From contig CALFWO010000009.1 of NCBI GenBank assembly GCA_937928045.1, forward strand, positions 1 to 50,246: a stretch of DNA of 50,246 nucleotides, given 5' to 3'. This document shows positions 42,374 to 50,246 of the stretch, in pieces (positions within the stretch are counted from its first letter, which is position 1; each line of letters opens with the position of its first letter). The position numbers and the translations under genes were made by a program. Origin of the DNA: an uncultured Saprospiraceae bacterium. Lineage in GTDB: Bacteria; Bacteroidota; Bacteroidia; Chitinophagales; Saprospiraceae. The notes beneath the pieces were generated by a model. The model searched no databases, was not told the origin of the DNA, and saw only the letters and a program-made list of their open reading frames with translations.

Positions 42374-45004
42374 ATGAAAGGATTTTTCATGAGCCTTGGC
42401 CTTATGCTATCAGCTGGGCTATTATTCGGACAAAGTAATTTAGTCATCACCGCAGTCTATGATGGGCCGTTATCCGGAGGTTTTCCAAAAGGAATCGAAC
42501 TTTATGCCACCGATGCTATTGCTGATTTAAGCACCTATGGCATAGGGGTGGCAAATAATGGTGGTGGATCTGATGGGCAGGAATATACTTTTCCAGCGGA
42601 TGCAATAGCCGCGGGAGCGTACATTTATGTGACTCCAGATGCGGCGGGTTTTATGACATTTTTTGGATTTGAAGCGAATTACATTGACAACATTATGAAT
42701 GTTAATGGTGATGACCCAATCGAGCTGTATCAAAATGGAGTAGTAGTTGATGTTTTTGGAGATGTAGCACTGGATGGCACAGATGAACCTTGGGAATATC
42801 TTGATGGCTGGGCTTCAAGATTGCCAGGAACAGGACCAGATGGAGATTCGTTTGTTTTGGGCCATTGGATTTATTCTGGAAAAGATGCTCTCGATGGAAC
42901 AAGCACTAATGGAACAGCTCCGAATGCTGTTCCTTTAAAAACTTATGACATTGCATTTACGGCGGATGCAACAATTGTTGCCTCTAATTTTCAATGGACA
43001 CCGGCAGACATAACAATTGAAGTAGGCGATGTTATCGAATTTTCAAACGCAGGTGGTTTTCACAATGTAGATGGTTCTCTAACTACTTACCCGAACAACC
43101 CTGAAGGTTTCAGAAATGGTGATGCTTCAACAGACCTTTGGGCTTATAATTTTGCATTCAACATTCCTGGAGTTTATGACTTTGAATGTACACCTCATTC
43201 GGCTAATGGAATGGTAGGCACCATCACAGTAAACGCGCCAGCAGGACCTACTTACTCACCCGCTACAATTGCTGCCATTACAACTGTAGATGCGACTGGT
43301 TTGCCTGACTCAATAAATACAACTTCTGAAATAACTGGTGTGGTCTATGGAATTGATTTTTCAGGAAATGCCACAGCAACTTTCACAGTAATTGATGCTA
43401 CTGGGGGAATTGGAGTATTTTCTTCAGAAGCAATAGGCTATACAGTAACGGAAGGTGATAACATTACAATCAAAGGAACAGTTGGATTGAACAATGGATT
43501 AACAAGAATTTCTGCAGATGAATTGGTTGTGAATTCTTCTGGAAATTCGATAGCTGATCCGTTAGTAGTTACTGCACTCAACGAAAGTACAGAAAGTGAA
43601 TTTGTGAGAATAAATAATCTTACCCTAGTTGATGCAACAGAATGGACGGGTACTGGAGGAAGTTTCACCGCCAATGCAACAGACGGAACCAATATGTACG
43701 CTATTAGAGTAGATTCTGATTCTGAGGTTGCTGATCGCCCAGCACCTCCAGGAACTTTTGACATCATCGGTTTGGGATCTCAATTTGATACAAGCAGTCC
43801 TTACGACGAAGGCTATCAAATTTTTCCTAGAGTCAATGCAGATGTAATCTTACAAGGAGGGGCAGTGCCAATTGCTGCCAATGATGTTTTGAACTTGGCT
43901 ATTAATGAGAATGGTTCTATTAACGTTTTACTGAATGATTTCATTCCAGGAATATTCGATGAAATTACTTTGCTAACTACAGCTACTTTAGGACAAGCGG
44001 AAGTAATGGATTCAACTATTTCCTATTTTCCGCTTCAAGATGAATGTGGCTCAGAATCACTCGAATATCAAATTTGTAATACCGATGGCGCTTGTGATAC
44101 TGCGATGTTAGTGATAAATATTGAATGTCCTCCTTCATATCCAGAATATGATATTGCTACTGTAACTTCCGTAGATGGAACAGGTACACCAGATTCAATT
44201 GGTCAAGATTGCCAGCTTACAGGGATCGTGTATGGTGTAAATTTAAGACCATCGGGTCTTCAATTTACAATCATAGATAAGAATGATGAGAATGCAGGTA
44301 TTGCAGTGTTTAACAATACTGGTGATTTAGGTTATACGGTAACTCAGGGTGACGAAGTAACTGTTCAAGGTGCAATTGGATTCTTTAATGGTTTGACTCA
44401 AATTAATGCGGATGCAGTTCAACTCGTATCGCAAGGAAATAGTTTGTTTACTCCTGCTGATGTAACTGCAATTGATGAATCATCAGAATCTAAATTGGTT
44501 AGAATTACTGGCTTAACACTTGTAGATGAAACAGATTGGTCAAATAGCGGGTCAGGATTCAATGTTAGAGTTACAGATATGACTAATGAGTATGTCATGA
44601 GAGTGGACGCGGATACAGATATATTTGGAACAACTGCTCCAACTATGTTGTTTAGTTTGACTGGAATTGGGGGACAATATGACGAAGATTCTCCTTATGA
44701 TGACGGTTATCAATTGGTTCCAAGAGATTTAGGTGATATTGATTTCGGTTCCTCTACAGCAGAAGTTGTCGATCTAGAAAACTTGGTAAATATTTATCCA
44801 AACCCTGCACAAGATTTTATAAAAATTGAATCTAAATTGAATTGGGAATTGGTTAGAATTATTGATTTGAATGGTGCAATTGTTAAAGAGTTGAATATGT
44901 TGGATAACAATATTTCAATCAATGGTTTGAGTGCTGGTCCTTACCAAGTAATGTTTGTGAACAAAGATCAAGTAGGGTCTAAAAAATTGATTGTTATTCG
45001 TTAA
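42374..45004 (+). CDS. T9SS-secreted multidomain protein with lamin-tail-like, cupredoxin and repeated OB-like domains
   Basis: An 876 aa secreted protein with signal peptide 1-19. Residues 20-170 resemble a lamin-tail domain (GGFPKGIELYATDA and GDDPIELYQNG). Residues 195-288 form a plastocyanin-like domain with ligands H230, C272, H275 and M280 in the standard C-x2-H-x4-M spacing (ECTPHSANGM). Two related beta domains follow (about 294-494 and 589-789), sharing SPYDEGYQ and SPYDDGYQ near their ends. A Cys-containing Ig/cadherin-like domain lies between them (about 498-585). The C-terminus is a T9SS sorting domain (NIYPNPAQDFIKIES). It probably works outside the cell. Copper binding is inferred from the ligand pattern. 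Confidence 0.82.
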   Translation: MKGFFMSLGLMLSAGLLFGQSNLVITAVYDGPLSGGFPKGIELYATDAIADLSTYGIGVANNGGGSDGQEYTFPADAIAAGAYIYVTPDAAGFMTFFGFEANYIDNIMNVNGDDPIELYQNGVVVDVFGDVALDGTDEPWEYLDGWASRLPGTGPDGDSFVLGHWIYSGKDALDGTSTNGTAPNAVPLKTYDIAFTADATIVASNFQWTPADITIEVGDVIEFSNAGGFHNVDGSLTTYPNNPEGFRNGDASTDLWAYNFAFNIPGVYDFECTPHSANGMVGTITVNAPAGPTYSPATIAAITTVDATGLPDSINTTSEITGVVYGIDFSGNATATFTVIDATGGIGVFSSEAIGYTVTEGDNITIKGTVGLNNGLTRISADELVVNSSGNSIADPLVVTALNESTESEFVRINNLTLVDATEWTGTGGSFTANATDGTNMYAIRVDSDSEVADRPAPPGTFDIIGLGSQFDTSSPYDEGYQIFPRVNADVILQGGAVPIAANDVLNLAINENGSINVLLNDFIPGIFDEITLLTTATLGQAEVMDSTISYFPLQDECGSESLEYQICNTDGACDTAMLVINIECPPSYPEYDIATVTSVDGTGTPDSIGQDCQLTGIVYGVNLRPSGLQFTIIDKNDENAGIAVFNNTGDLGYTVTQGDEVTVQGAIGFFNGLTQINADAVQLVSQGNSLFTPADVTAIDESSESKLVRITGLTLVDETDWSNSGSGFNVRVTDMTNEYVMRVDADTDIFGTTAPTMLFSLTGIGGQYDEDSPYDDGYQLVPRDLGDIDFGSSTAEVVDLENLVNIYPNPAQDFIKIESKLNWELVRIIDLNGAIVKELNMLDNNISINGLSAGPYQVMFVNKDQVGSKKLIVIR

Positions 45005-45024
45005 TATTAAATATTAATTGGTTA

Positions 45025-45065
45025 AAAAGGAGACATGGAACCAAGCTGTTTCATGTCTCTTTTTA
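45025..45065 (+). terminator. Terminator after the secreted cupredoxin gene
   Basis: GAGACATG (45030-45037) pairs with CATGTCTC (45052-45059) within A-rich and T-rich flanks, followed by five T. Confidence 0.7.
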
Positions 45066-45119
45066 TTCAATACAACAATTGAATTTGCACCTTTCTTACT
45101 CTGATATCGTTTATATACT

Positions 45120-45905
45120 ATGATGAAAATTGGTTTATGTTTATCAGGAGGGGGAGCGCGAGGAGCCGCGCATGTCGGAGTTATTCGCGCAATGCAAGAA
45201 CATGGGATAGAAATTGAAGCAGTTTCAGGGACTTCCGCAGGAGCCTTGGTTGGAGCAGTTTACTGCGCTGGCAATTCTGTTGAAAAAATGACTGAATTTT
45301 TAAAAGAAGGATCAATTTACAAAACTATTAAATTTGGAATCCCTGATCGTGGATTAGGCGACCTCAATTTTTTATACAAAGTACTTCCTCAATATATTAA
45401 AGAAGATACTTTTGAGGGGTTAGGAAAAAAATTGTTTGTAACCACAGCCAATTTAAATAAAGGCAAAAAACAGGTATTCGAATCCGGTGAATTATTTAAG
45501 CCGGTCATTGCCTCATGCGCAGTTCCTCTGGCCTTTTCTCCTGTAACTATTAATGATGAAATCCATTTAGATGGTGGTACAATGGATAACTTTCCAGTAG
45601 ACCCACTTATCGAAAAATGCGATCTTTTAATTGGTGTTAATTTGCTGCCACAATTGGAAGTTGGTTCTAAATCATTGAATTCATTTAGAGGCGTTTTAGG
45701 TCGAGTTTTTGACTTAAGTATTTTGGCCAACACTACGCCAAACATCGCTAAGTGCGATATTGTAATTTCTCCAATCAAATTACACAAGTATAAAATATTT
45801 GATTTTGGAAAAGTAGATGAGCTAGTTGAAATTGGCTATGAGTCAACTTTGCATTCAATGGATATCATTAAATACCATATCGAGAATTATAATAACAAGG
45901 ATTAA
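45120..45905 (+). CDS. Patatin-like phospholipase
   Basis: A 261 aa bacterial patatin with the oxyanion motif LSGGGARGAAHVG, the nucleophile GTSAG (S39) and the catalytic Asp in HLDGGTMDNFPVDP (D151). It has no signal peptide, beta-barrel or other fused domain, so it is the soluble short form, akin to the RssA/YlbK group. It should hydrolyse acyl lipids. Its 3' end overlaps the phosphoribosyltransferase gene by four bases tail to tail. Confidence 0.88.
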   Translation: MMKIGLCLSGGGARGAAHVGVIRAMQEHGIEIEAVSGTSAGALVGAVYCAGNSVEKMTEFLKEGSIYKTIKFGIPDRGLGDLNFLYKVLPQYIKEDTFEGLGKKLFVTTANLNKGKKQVFESGELFKPVIASCAVPLAFSPVTINDEIHLDGGTMDNFPVDPLIEKCDLLIGVNLLPQLEVGSKSLNSFRGVLGRVFDLSILANTTPNIAKCDIVISPIKLHKYKIFDFGKVDELVEIGYESTLHSMDIIKYHIENYNNKD

Positions 45906-46396
45906 TTTAGAAATACAGCGGTTTCTTTCTTACTCAAAATTTTCACCTCAATATTTTCCTTTAAAGTTGTGGCAAGACTAAGACCTACATATTTCACACT
46001 GACTGGAAATGACTTATGCGTTCGGTCTACGAGCACAGCAACCTCTACCTTCTTAGGCAATTCATCAAATAGGGGTTTCATCGCGTAAAAAATAGTCCTG
46101 CCGGTATTTGCCACATCGTCGACTACTATAACAGTCTTTCCTTGAATAGCAGAACTATCAAGGCCAATATTAATTGGATTGTCTACTGGGCTAGCCGGAC
46201 TCAAACTCAGATTAGTAATTTCAGAACCGATGTCAGATATCTTCTTAAACTCTGACTGTAAGCGCTTGGCAAAGCGCAAACCATTGTTATTGATGCCAGC
46301 GAAAATAATACCTTCAGCATCCAAATTGTTCTCTAAAATTTCTATCGCCAGACGTTTTATTTTCTGGTCAATTTGTAAAGCATTTAAGATTTCCAT
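45902..46396 (-). CDS. PyrR-like phosphoribosyltransferase
   Basis: A 164 aa type I phosphoribosyltransferase. The PRPP-binding loop is VVVDDVANTGRT (91-101). The C-terminal part LVDRTHKSFPVSVKYVGLSL, then ATTLKENIEV, follows the PyrR pattern (LVDRGHRELPI, then YVGK). PyrR binds pyr mRNA to control pyrimidine genes and has uracil phosphoribosyltransferase activity. No pyrimidine gene is adjacent and the nucleobase-binding part differs, so regulation of pyr genes is not implied. Confidence 0.78.
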   Translation of the reverse strand: MEILNALQIDQKIKRLAIEILENNLDAEGIIFAGINNNGLRFAKRLQSEFKKISDIGSEITNLSLSPASPVDNPINIGLDSSAIQGKTVIVVDDVANTGRTIFYAMKPLFDELPKKVEVAVLVDRTHKSFPVSVKYVGLSLATTLKENIEVKILSKKETAVFLN

Positions 46397-46546
46397 TAAC
46401 TGTTAAATTTTAGTAATTTCAGCTGTTTGCCAGATCCAACTTAAATCAAATCTAAATAGGCATTTTTTAAAGGCATTTGTTTTGCTGCATAAAGATAGAT
46501 TGTAATTTTAGACTTGGTATAATCGGATAAACTTTAATTTCAACTT

Positions 46547-47917
46547 ATGTTGCAACAAATTGCTTTTGCGTTACTTACGGTCACCTGTTCTTATTGGGCC
46601 TACAAGCAATTCTCAAAGATTAGAAGAAATATTCTTTTGGGAAAAGATGAGGATTTGACTGACCAAGAAGGAAAGCGTTGGAAAAATGTGCTCTTAATCG
46701 CATTTGGGCAGAAAAAAATGTTCAAAAGGATAATCCCAGCAGTTTTTCACTTGTTTATTTATGTCGCTTTTCTTTTTACTCAGATTGAATTGATTGAAAT
46801 TTTCGTTGATGGTTTCTTTGGTCAACACAGATTTTTCGCCCCGTACTTAGGAATTCTTTATCCGATTATTATCAGCACGATAGAAATTCTTTCAGTTCTA
46901 GCCTTTGTAGCAACCTTCGTTTTCTTGGCCCGAAGAAATTTATTAAAAGTCCCACGATTGGTCAAACCAGAAATGAATGGCTGGCCTAGTATCGATGGTA
47001 ATTTGATTCTCTTTGGAGAATTGGCCTTACTTTTCGGAATTTTCTGTATGAATGGTGCCGATGTAGTGCTCCAAGGAATTGATCCTGAACATTACTATGA
47101 CCCTGGCGTCTTTGTAATTTCAGAATGGATGGGACCATTAGCTTTTGGATGGATGAGCGAAGGGATGCTTCACTTCGTTGAACGATTTGGCTGGTGGTTA
47201 CACATCATCACAGTTTTTGCATTCTTAAATTATTTACCTTCTTCCAAGCACTTGCATATCATGTTGGCATTTCCAAATACTTATTATGCCAGATTAAACC
47301 CTCCTGGAGAAATGCAAAATATGCCGGAAATTATGGATGAAGTAAAATCCATGATGGGACTTACTGATGGACCTGAACCCGATATGAATGCAGAATTGCC
47401 TGAGTTTGGTGCCAACGACGTTTTTTCTCTAAGTTGGAAAAATATTATGGATGCCTACACTTGCACGGAATGTGGAAGATGTACTTCGGTCTGTCCTGCA
47501 AATCTAACCGGCAAGAAGTTATCCCCGCGAAAGATACTAATGGACATCAGAGATCGAGCGACGGAGATTGGTGATAATCTCGATTCAGGTCATCCAAAGT
47601 GGGTAAAGGAATCTTTGAGAGGAAAAGAAGCTTTGAAGCCTAGCAACTATGATGATGGGAAAAGCCTTTTTGATTACATCAGTCGAGAAGAAATTCATGC
47701 TTGCACAACTTGCAACGCTTGTGTAGAAGCTTGCCCAGTTTTAATTAATCCTTTAGATCCAATCTTAAGAATGCGTAGGTATGAAATACTGACAGAAAGT
47801 GCTGGACCTCAAGAATGGTTGCCTATGTTTAACGCCATTGAAAATAGTGGTTCAGCATGGCAAATTCCTGATCCAAGAGACAAGTGGGCGACCGATGCTA
47901 CAAATAATGATGCTTAA
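46547..47917 (+). CDS. (Fe-S)-binding membrane protein, HdrC/NarI-like fusion
   Basis: A 456 aa protein. About five membrane helices in the first 250 residues resemble a cytochrome b/NarI-like unit. The cytoplasmic domain has two 4Fe-4S sites: CTECGRCTSVCP (C306, C309, C312, C316) and CTTCNACVEACP (C386, C389, C392, C396). This is the HdrC/GlpC-type electron-transfer layout. Its partner is the HdrB-like gene at 48955, but a DUF1028 gene lies between them. Such pairs recur in Bacteroidota together with the small gene that ends this window. The electron donor and acceptor are unknown. Confidence 0.85.
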   Translation: MLQQIAFALLTVTCSYWAYKQFSKIRRNILLGKDEDLTDQEGKRWKNVLLIAFGQKKMFKRIIPAVFHLFIYVAFLFTQIELIEIFVDGFFGQHRFFAPYLGILYPIIISTIEILSVLAFVATFVFLARRNLLKVPRLVKPEMNGWPSIDGNLILFGELALLFGIFCMNGADVVLQGIDPEHYYDPGVFVISEWMGPLAFGWMSEGMLHFVERFGWWLHIITVFAFLNYLPSSKHLHIMLAFPNTYYARLNPPGEMQNMPEIMDEVKSMMGLTDGPEPDMNAELPEFGANDVFSLSWKNIMDAYTCTECGRCTSVCPANLTGKKLSPRKILMDIRDRATEIGDNLDSGHPKWVKESLRGKEALKPSNYDDGKSLFDYISREEIHACTTCNACVEACPVLINPLDPILRMRRYEILTESAGPQEWLPMFNAIENSGSAWQIPDPRDKWATDATNNDA

Positions 47918-47918
47918 T

Positions 47919-48950
47919 ATGAAAAGTATATTTAGAGTTTTATGCTTCGTTCTGTTATTGACCTCATTGACAAGTAATGCGCAACATACTTTTTCAATAG
48001 TGGCAATTGATCCAGCTACAGGAGCAATTGGAAGTGCTGGTGCTACCTGTTTGAATACATTGGATTGTGCCGTTTGTACCGCTCAAATTATCTCGGATAT
48101 TGTCCCTGGAAAAGGAGCCATAAATGCCCAAGCTTCTGTTTGCATTCCAAATGTAAATTTAGAAAATGGTATCGCTCAAATTGCTTCAGGAGTGTCTGCA
48201 GAAGCTTGTTTGAATTGGCTGCTTGTTAATGATGCCTGTACAGCTGGTAATTTTACAAACAGACAATATGGAATTGTCTCAATTAATGATCAAGGAGATA
48301 TTTCATCAAAAGGATTTACAGGATCAAATGCATTAGATGAAGCGAATCATATAGAAGGACCCAATTATGCAATCCAAGGAAATATCTTAATCGCAGAAAA
48401 TGTTCTAGATTCAATGGAAGCTGGATTCTTGAGGCCTGGTTTAAATTTTGAAGAGAAAATTATGGCGGCATTACAAGGAGCCAATCGCCCGGGTGCCGAC
48501 TCAAGATGTTTGGATCAAGGAATTAGTTCCAAGTCAGCGTATCTTAGAATCGCTTATCCAGATGATACACCCGGTCAGTTTGGCATTGACCTGTTAATTT
48601 CTTTGTTGCCAGAAGGAGAAGAACCTATTGATGCACTTCAACAGGCATTTGATGCTTTGAATATTTCTAATGTATTTCAAACTGGAATTGGCGAAAAAGT
48701 CATGAATGTATTTCCAAATCCTGTTCAGGAAAGCCAAGTTCATTTCGAAATATTGAATTACATAAATGAGACGTTCGATTTCGAATTATATGATGCTTCA
48801 GGAAAACTAATATTTGCAAATTCCTTGACGGGAATTTCCGGAATCATTGATTGCTCAAGGTTACAATTGGAGGGAACTTATTTTTATAAAGTGAAAACGA
48901 AAGGTGGGGAATATTTACAAATTGAAAGATTGATTTTTCTTAAAAAATAG
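47919..48950 (+). CDS. DUF1028 protein with T9SS C-terminal sorting domain
   Basis: A 343 aa secreted protein with a signal peptide ending SNA (residue 21). It is followed by the DUF1028 core (HTFSIVAIDPATGAIGSAGA), which belongs, as far as I recall, to the Ntn-hydrolase group. Thr24 would stand close to the mature N-terminus. The C-terminal 85 residues are a T9SS sorting domain (MNVFPNPVQESQVHFEI, then LYDASGKLIF, then EGTYFYKVKT). I start at the ATG at 47919, one base after the preceding stop; the frame extends upstream only inside the Fe-S gene. It lies between the two Fe-S genes with spacers of one and four bases, so all three should be cotranscribed. Confidence 0.83.
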   Translation: MKSIFRVLCFVLLLTSLTSNAQHTFSIVAIDPATGAIGSAGATCLNTLDCAVCTAQIISDIVPGKGAINAQASVCIPNVNLENGIAQIASGVSAEACLNWLLVNDACTAGNFTNRQYGIVSINDQGDISSKGFTGSNALDEANHIEGPNYAIQGNILIAENVLDSMEAGFLRPGLNFEEKIMAALQGANRPGADSRCLDQGISSKSAYLRIAYPDDTPGQFGIDLLISLLPEGEEPIDALQQAFDALNISNVFQTGIGEKVMNVFPNPVQESQVHFEILNYINETFDFELYDASGKLIFANSLTGISGIIDCSRLQLEGTYFYKVKTKGGEYLQIERLIFLKK

Positions 48951-48954
48951 ATTA

Positions 48955-49740
48955 ATGTCAGAAAGTTTAATTGTGCCAAGAATGGCTGATATGGCAGCCC
49001 AGGGTAAGACTCCCGAAATTCTTTTTTGGGTGGGATGTGCTGGTTCATATGACCCTAGAGCACAGAAAGTAACAGTTGCGTTTTGCAAAATTTTAAATAA
49101 GGTTGGAATTGAGTTTGCAATTTTAGGCCAGGAAGAATCTTGCACAGGTGATCCAGCAAGAAGAGCTGGAAATGAATTCTTGTTTCAAATGACTGCACTT
49201 CAAAACATCGAAACTTTGAAGATGTACAATGTTAAAAAAATTGTTACCACTTGTCCTCATTGTTTTAACGTAATTAAAAATGACTATCCGGCTTTGGGAG
49301 GTGAATACGAAGTGATTCATCATACCCAGTTATTGGCAAGTTTGGTGGAAGAGGGGAAAATTGCTTCTTTTGAAAAAACAGGGGATAAGATAACCTATCA
49401 CGACTCCTGTTATCTGGGTCGATCCAATGGTATTTATGAAGCCCCAAGAGATATTCTAAATGCTTTGACTTCTGATGTTGCCGAAATGCAAAGAGCGAAG
49501 GAAAAAGGACTTTGTTGCGGTGCAGGTGGTGCGCAAATGTGGAAGGAAGATGAAGATGGTGATAAGCGAATCAATATTGAAAGAACAGAAGAAGCTTTGG
49601 CAACGGGAGCCAAGAAGATCGCAGTAAACTGTCCATTTTGTTTGACTATGATGAGTGATGGGGTAAAAGCTGCTGAAAAACAAGATGAGGTAATGGTTTA
49701 TGACTTAGCTGAGTTGATTATTGATAATCAGAAGTGGTAG
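48955..49740 (+). CDS. (Fe-S)-binding protein, HdrB/GlpC-like (CCG domains)
   Basis: A 261 aa soluble protein with two cysteine-rich CCG-type regions. The first has WVGCAGSYDPRAQK, QEESCTGDPARRAG and TTCPHCFNVIKND. The second has HDSCYLGRSNGIYEAPRD, GLCCGAGGAQMW (C187, C188) and VNCPFCLTMMSDG. These domains bind a noncubane 4Fe-4S cluster in heterodisulfide reductase HdrB and serve as redox units in GlpC and lactate oxidase subunits. It works most likely with the membrane Fe-S protein upstream. The start is four bases after the DUF1028 stop. Confidence 0.86.
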   Translation: MSESLIVPRMADMAAQGKTPEILFWVGCAGSYDPRAQKVTVAFCKILNKVGIEFAILGQEESCTGDPARRAGNEFLFQMTALQNIETLKMYNVKKIVTTCPHCFNVIKNDYPALGGEYEVIHHTQLLASLVEEGKIASFEKTGDKITYHDSCYLGRSNGIYEAPRDILNALTSDVAEMQRAKEKGLCCGAGGAQMWKEDEDGDKRINIERTEEALATGAKKIAVNCPFCLTMMSDGVKAAEKQDEVMVYDLAELIIDNQKW

Positions 49741-49785
49741 AACTTTTTTACAGTTTTTTTGATTGTATTTAAAGAATATATAGTT

Positions 49786-50246
49786 ATGGAAATGAATTTA
49801 TCTGATGACTCGAGAGTTTGGATTTATCAATCTAATAGAATTTTAACGGAACAAGAAGTTGGCGAAATTCAAATACATTTAGACGAATTTTGCAAAAAAT
49901 GGGCGAGTCATAGCCAGCAGTTGAAAGCGGCGGGTAAAGTAGTTAATAATTCTTTTGTGGTATTGATGGCAGATGAATCTCAAGCAGGGGCCAGCGGTTG
50001 TAGTATCGATAGTTCTGTTCATTTTGTCAAAGCTTTACAACAAGAGTTCGAGATTGATCTTTTCGATCGGATGAATTTCTCTTTTGAAACTGAAGATGGT
50101 ATTCAAATCGCTAATAGAAGTGCCTTCGAAGCACTTTACAAGTCAGGAAAAATTAACGATGCCACCTTAGTCTATGATACTTTAGTCAAAACTAAAAAAG
50201 ACTTCGATATAGCCTTTAAAAAGCCACTGGCAGATAGCTGGCATCA
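49786..50246 (+). CDS. Small Bacteroidota-conserved protein (often mislabelled ABC transporter ATPase), 3' end cut by window
   Basis: The gene starts at the ATG at 49786 and runs off the window edge after 153 codons; a complete protein should be only some ten residues longer. Segments such as SRVWIYQSNRILTEQEVGEI, WASHSQQLKAAGKVVNNSFV and QAGASGCSIDSSVHFVKALQ match a family widespread in Bacteroidota. It is often labelled ABC transporter ATPase, although there is no Walker A or B motif, so the label is an error. It commonly follows Fe-S oxidoreductase genes of the preceding type. Function is unknown. Confidence 0.8.
   Translation, partial: MEMNLSDDSRVWIYQSNRILTEQEVGEIQIHLDEFCKKWASHSQQLKAAGKVVNNSFVVLMADESQAGASGCSIDSSVHFVKALQQEFEIDLFDRMNFSFETEDGIQIANRSAFEALYKSGKINDATLVYDTLVKTKKDFDIAFKKPLADSWH

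Noticed and set aside
42527-43819. Several minus-strand open frames inside the cupredoxin gene.
   Set aside because: Composition and absence of any motif mark them as shadows of the coding strand, which carries a signal peptide, a copper site and a sorting domain.
45902-46396. PyrR as a pyrimidine-operon attenuator regulator.
   Set aside because: No pyrimidine gene or attenuator structure is nearby; only the fold and phosphoribosyltransferase motif are supported.
49786-50246. Reading the last gene as an ABC transporter ATPase, a common database label for this family.
   Set aside because: No Walker A, Walker B or signature motif is present in the visible 153 residues.
1-50246. Search for defence islands, prophage, insertion sequences or toxin-antitoxin pairs.
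   Set aside because: No nuclease/helicase cluster, transposase, integrase, tail or lysis genes, or typical toxin-antitoxin pairs were seen; the gene content is housekeeping and envelope related.

Overview
The window looks like ordinary chromosome from a member of the Bacteroidota, most likely a gliding, aerobic, Saprospiria-like lineage. This rests on several signs. Three secreted proteins end in C-terminal sorting domains of the type IX secretion system (T9SS). There is a gliding gene gldC, a TonB receptor paired with a DUF4249 lipoprotein, AT-rich spacers, promoter-like TAnnTTTG elements and no clear Shine-Dalgarno use. The class-level placement is inference. No tRNA, 16S/23S rRNA, CRISPR array, insertion sequence, phage gene or integrase was seen, so this reads as core rather than mobile DNA. 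No gene-free stretch exceeds about 300 bases.

Layout. 1-5.7 kb: a peptidoglycan amidase, then divergent cytochrome c maturation genes (ccmB, a ccmC with a large periplasmic insertion, a ccmD-like gene) running with overlap into a glutamate/leucine-type dehydrogenase, followed by an Lrp/AsnC regulator with its own promoter. 5.7-12.7 kb: a TraB/GumN protein, a hexapeptide acetyltransferase, the TonB receptor/DUF4249 pair, gldC and a T9SS cargo protein. 12.8-17.4 kb: the SRP RNA, a transaldolase-family enzyme, a nucleoside phosphorylase divergent from an ArsC/Spx-like gene overlapping hemF, a lipoprotein, and a solitary LuxE-like acyl-protein synthetase. 17.4-22 kb: an unusual membrane protein with about 35 hexapeptide repeats and a C-terminal helix-hairpin-helix domain, a double OmpA-like protein, and an ABC-2 exporter.

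22-33.7 kb: an ECF sigma factor with its membrane partner, rdgB, a branched-chain aminotransferase, an aldo/keto reductase, an outer-membrane protein, a TPR hybrid histidine kinase, an endonuclease/phosphatase-family protein overlapping dapB, and a cysteine desulfurase. 33.8-41.2 kb: a phosphoglucosamine-mutase-type enzyme, a PAP2 phosphatase, a ZIP transporter, a second ECF sigma operon, a barrel-like protein, and an unrecognised coiled-coil/lipoprotein pair. 41.3-50.2 kb: ctlX, a large secreted multidomain protein with a plastocyanin-type copper site, a patatin, a PyrR-like phosphoribosyltransferase, and a two-subunit iron-sulfur oxidoreductase split by a T9SS-exported DUF1028 gene. The window ends inside a small Bacteroidota-specific gene.

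Most genes are housekeeping. The observations most worth a second look are the hexad-repeat/HHH protein, the DUF1028 gene between the Fe-S subunits, the CcmC insertion, the secreted cupredoxin protein, the duplicated Pro-Pro/Trp module shared by both sigma-factor partners, and terminator-like hairpins lying directly in front of start codons. I saw no clear-cut new defence or mobile system.
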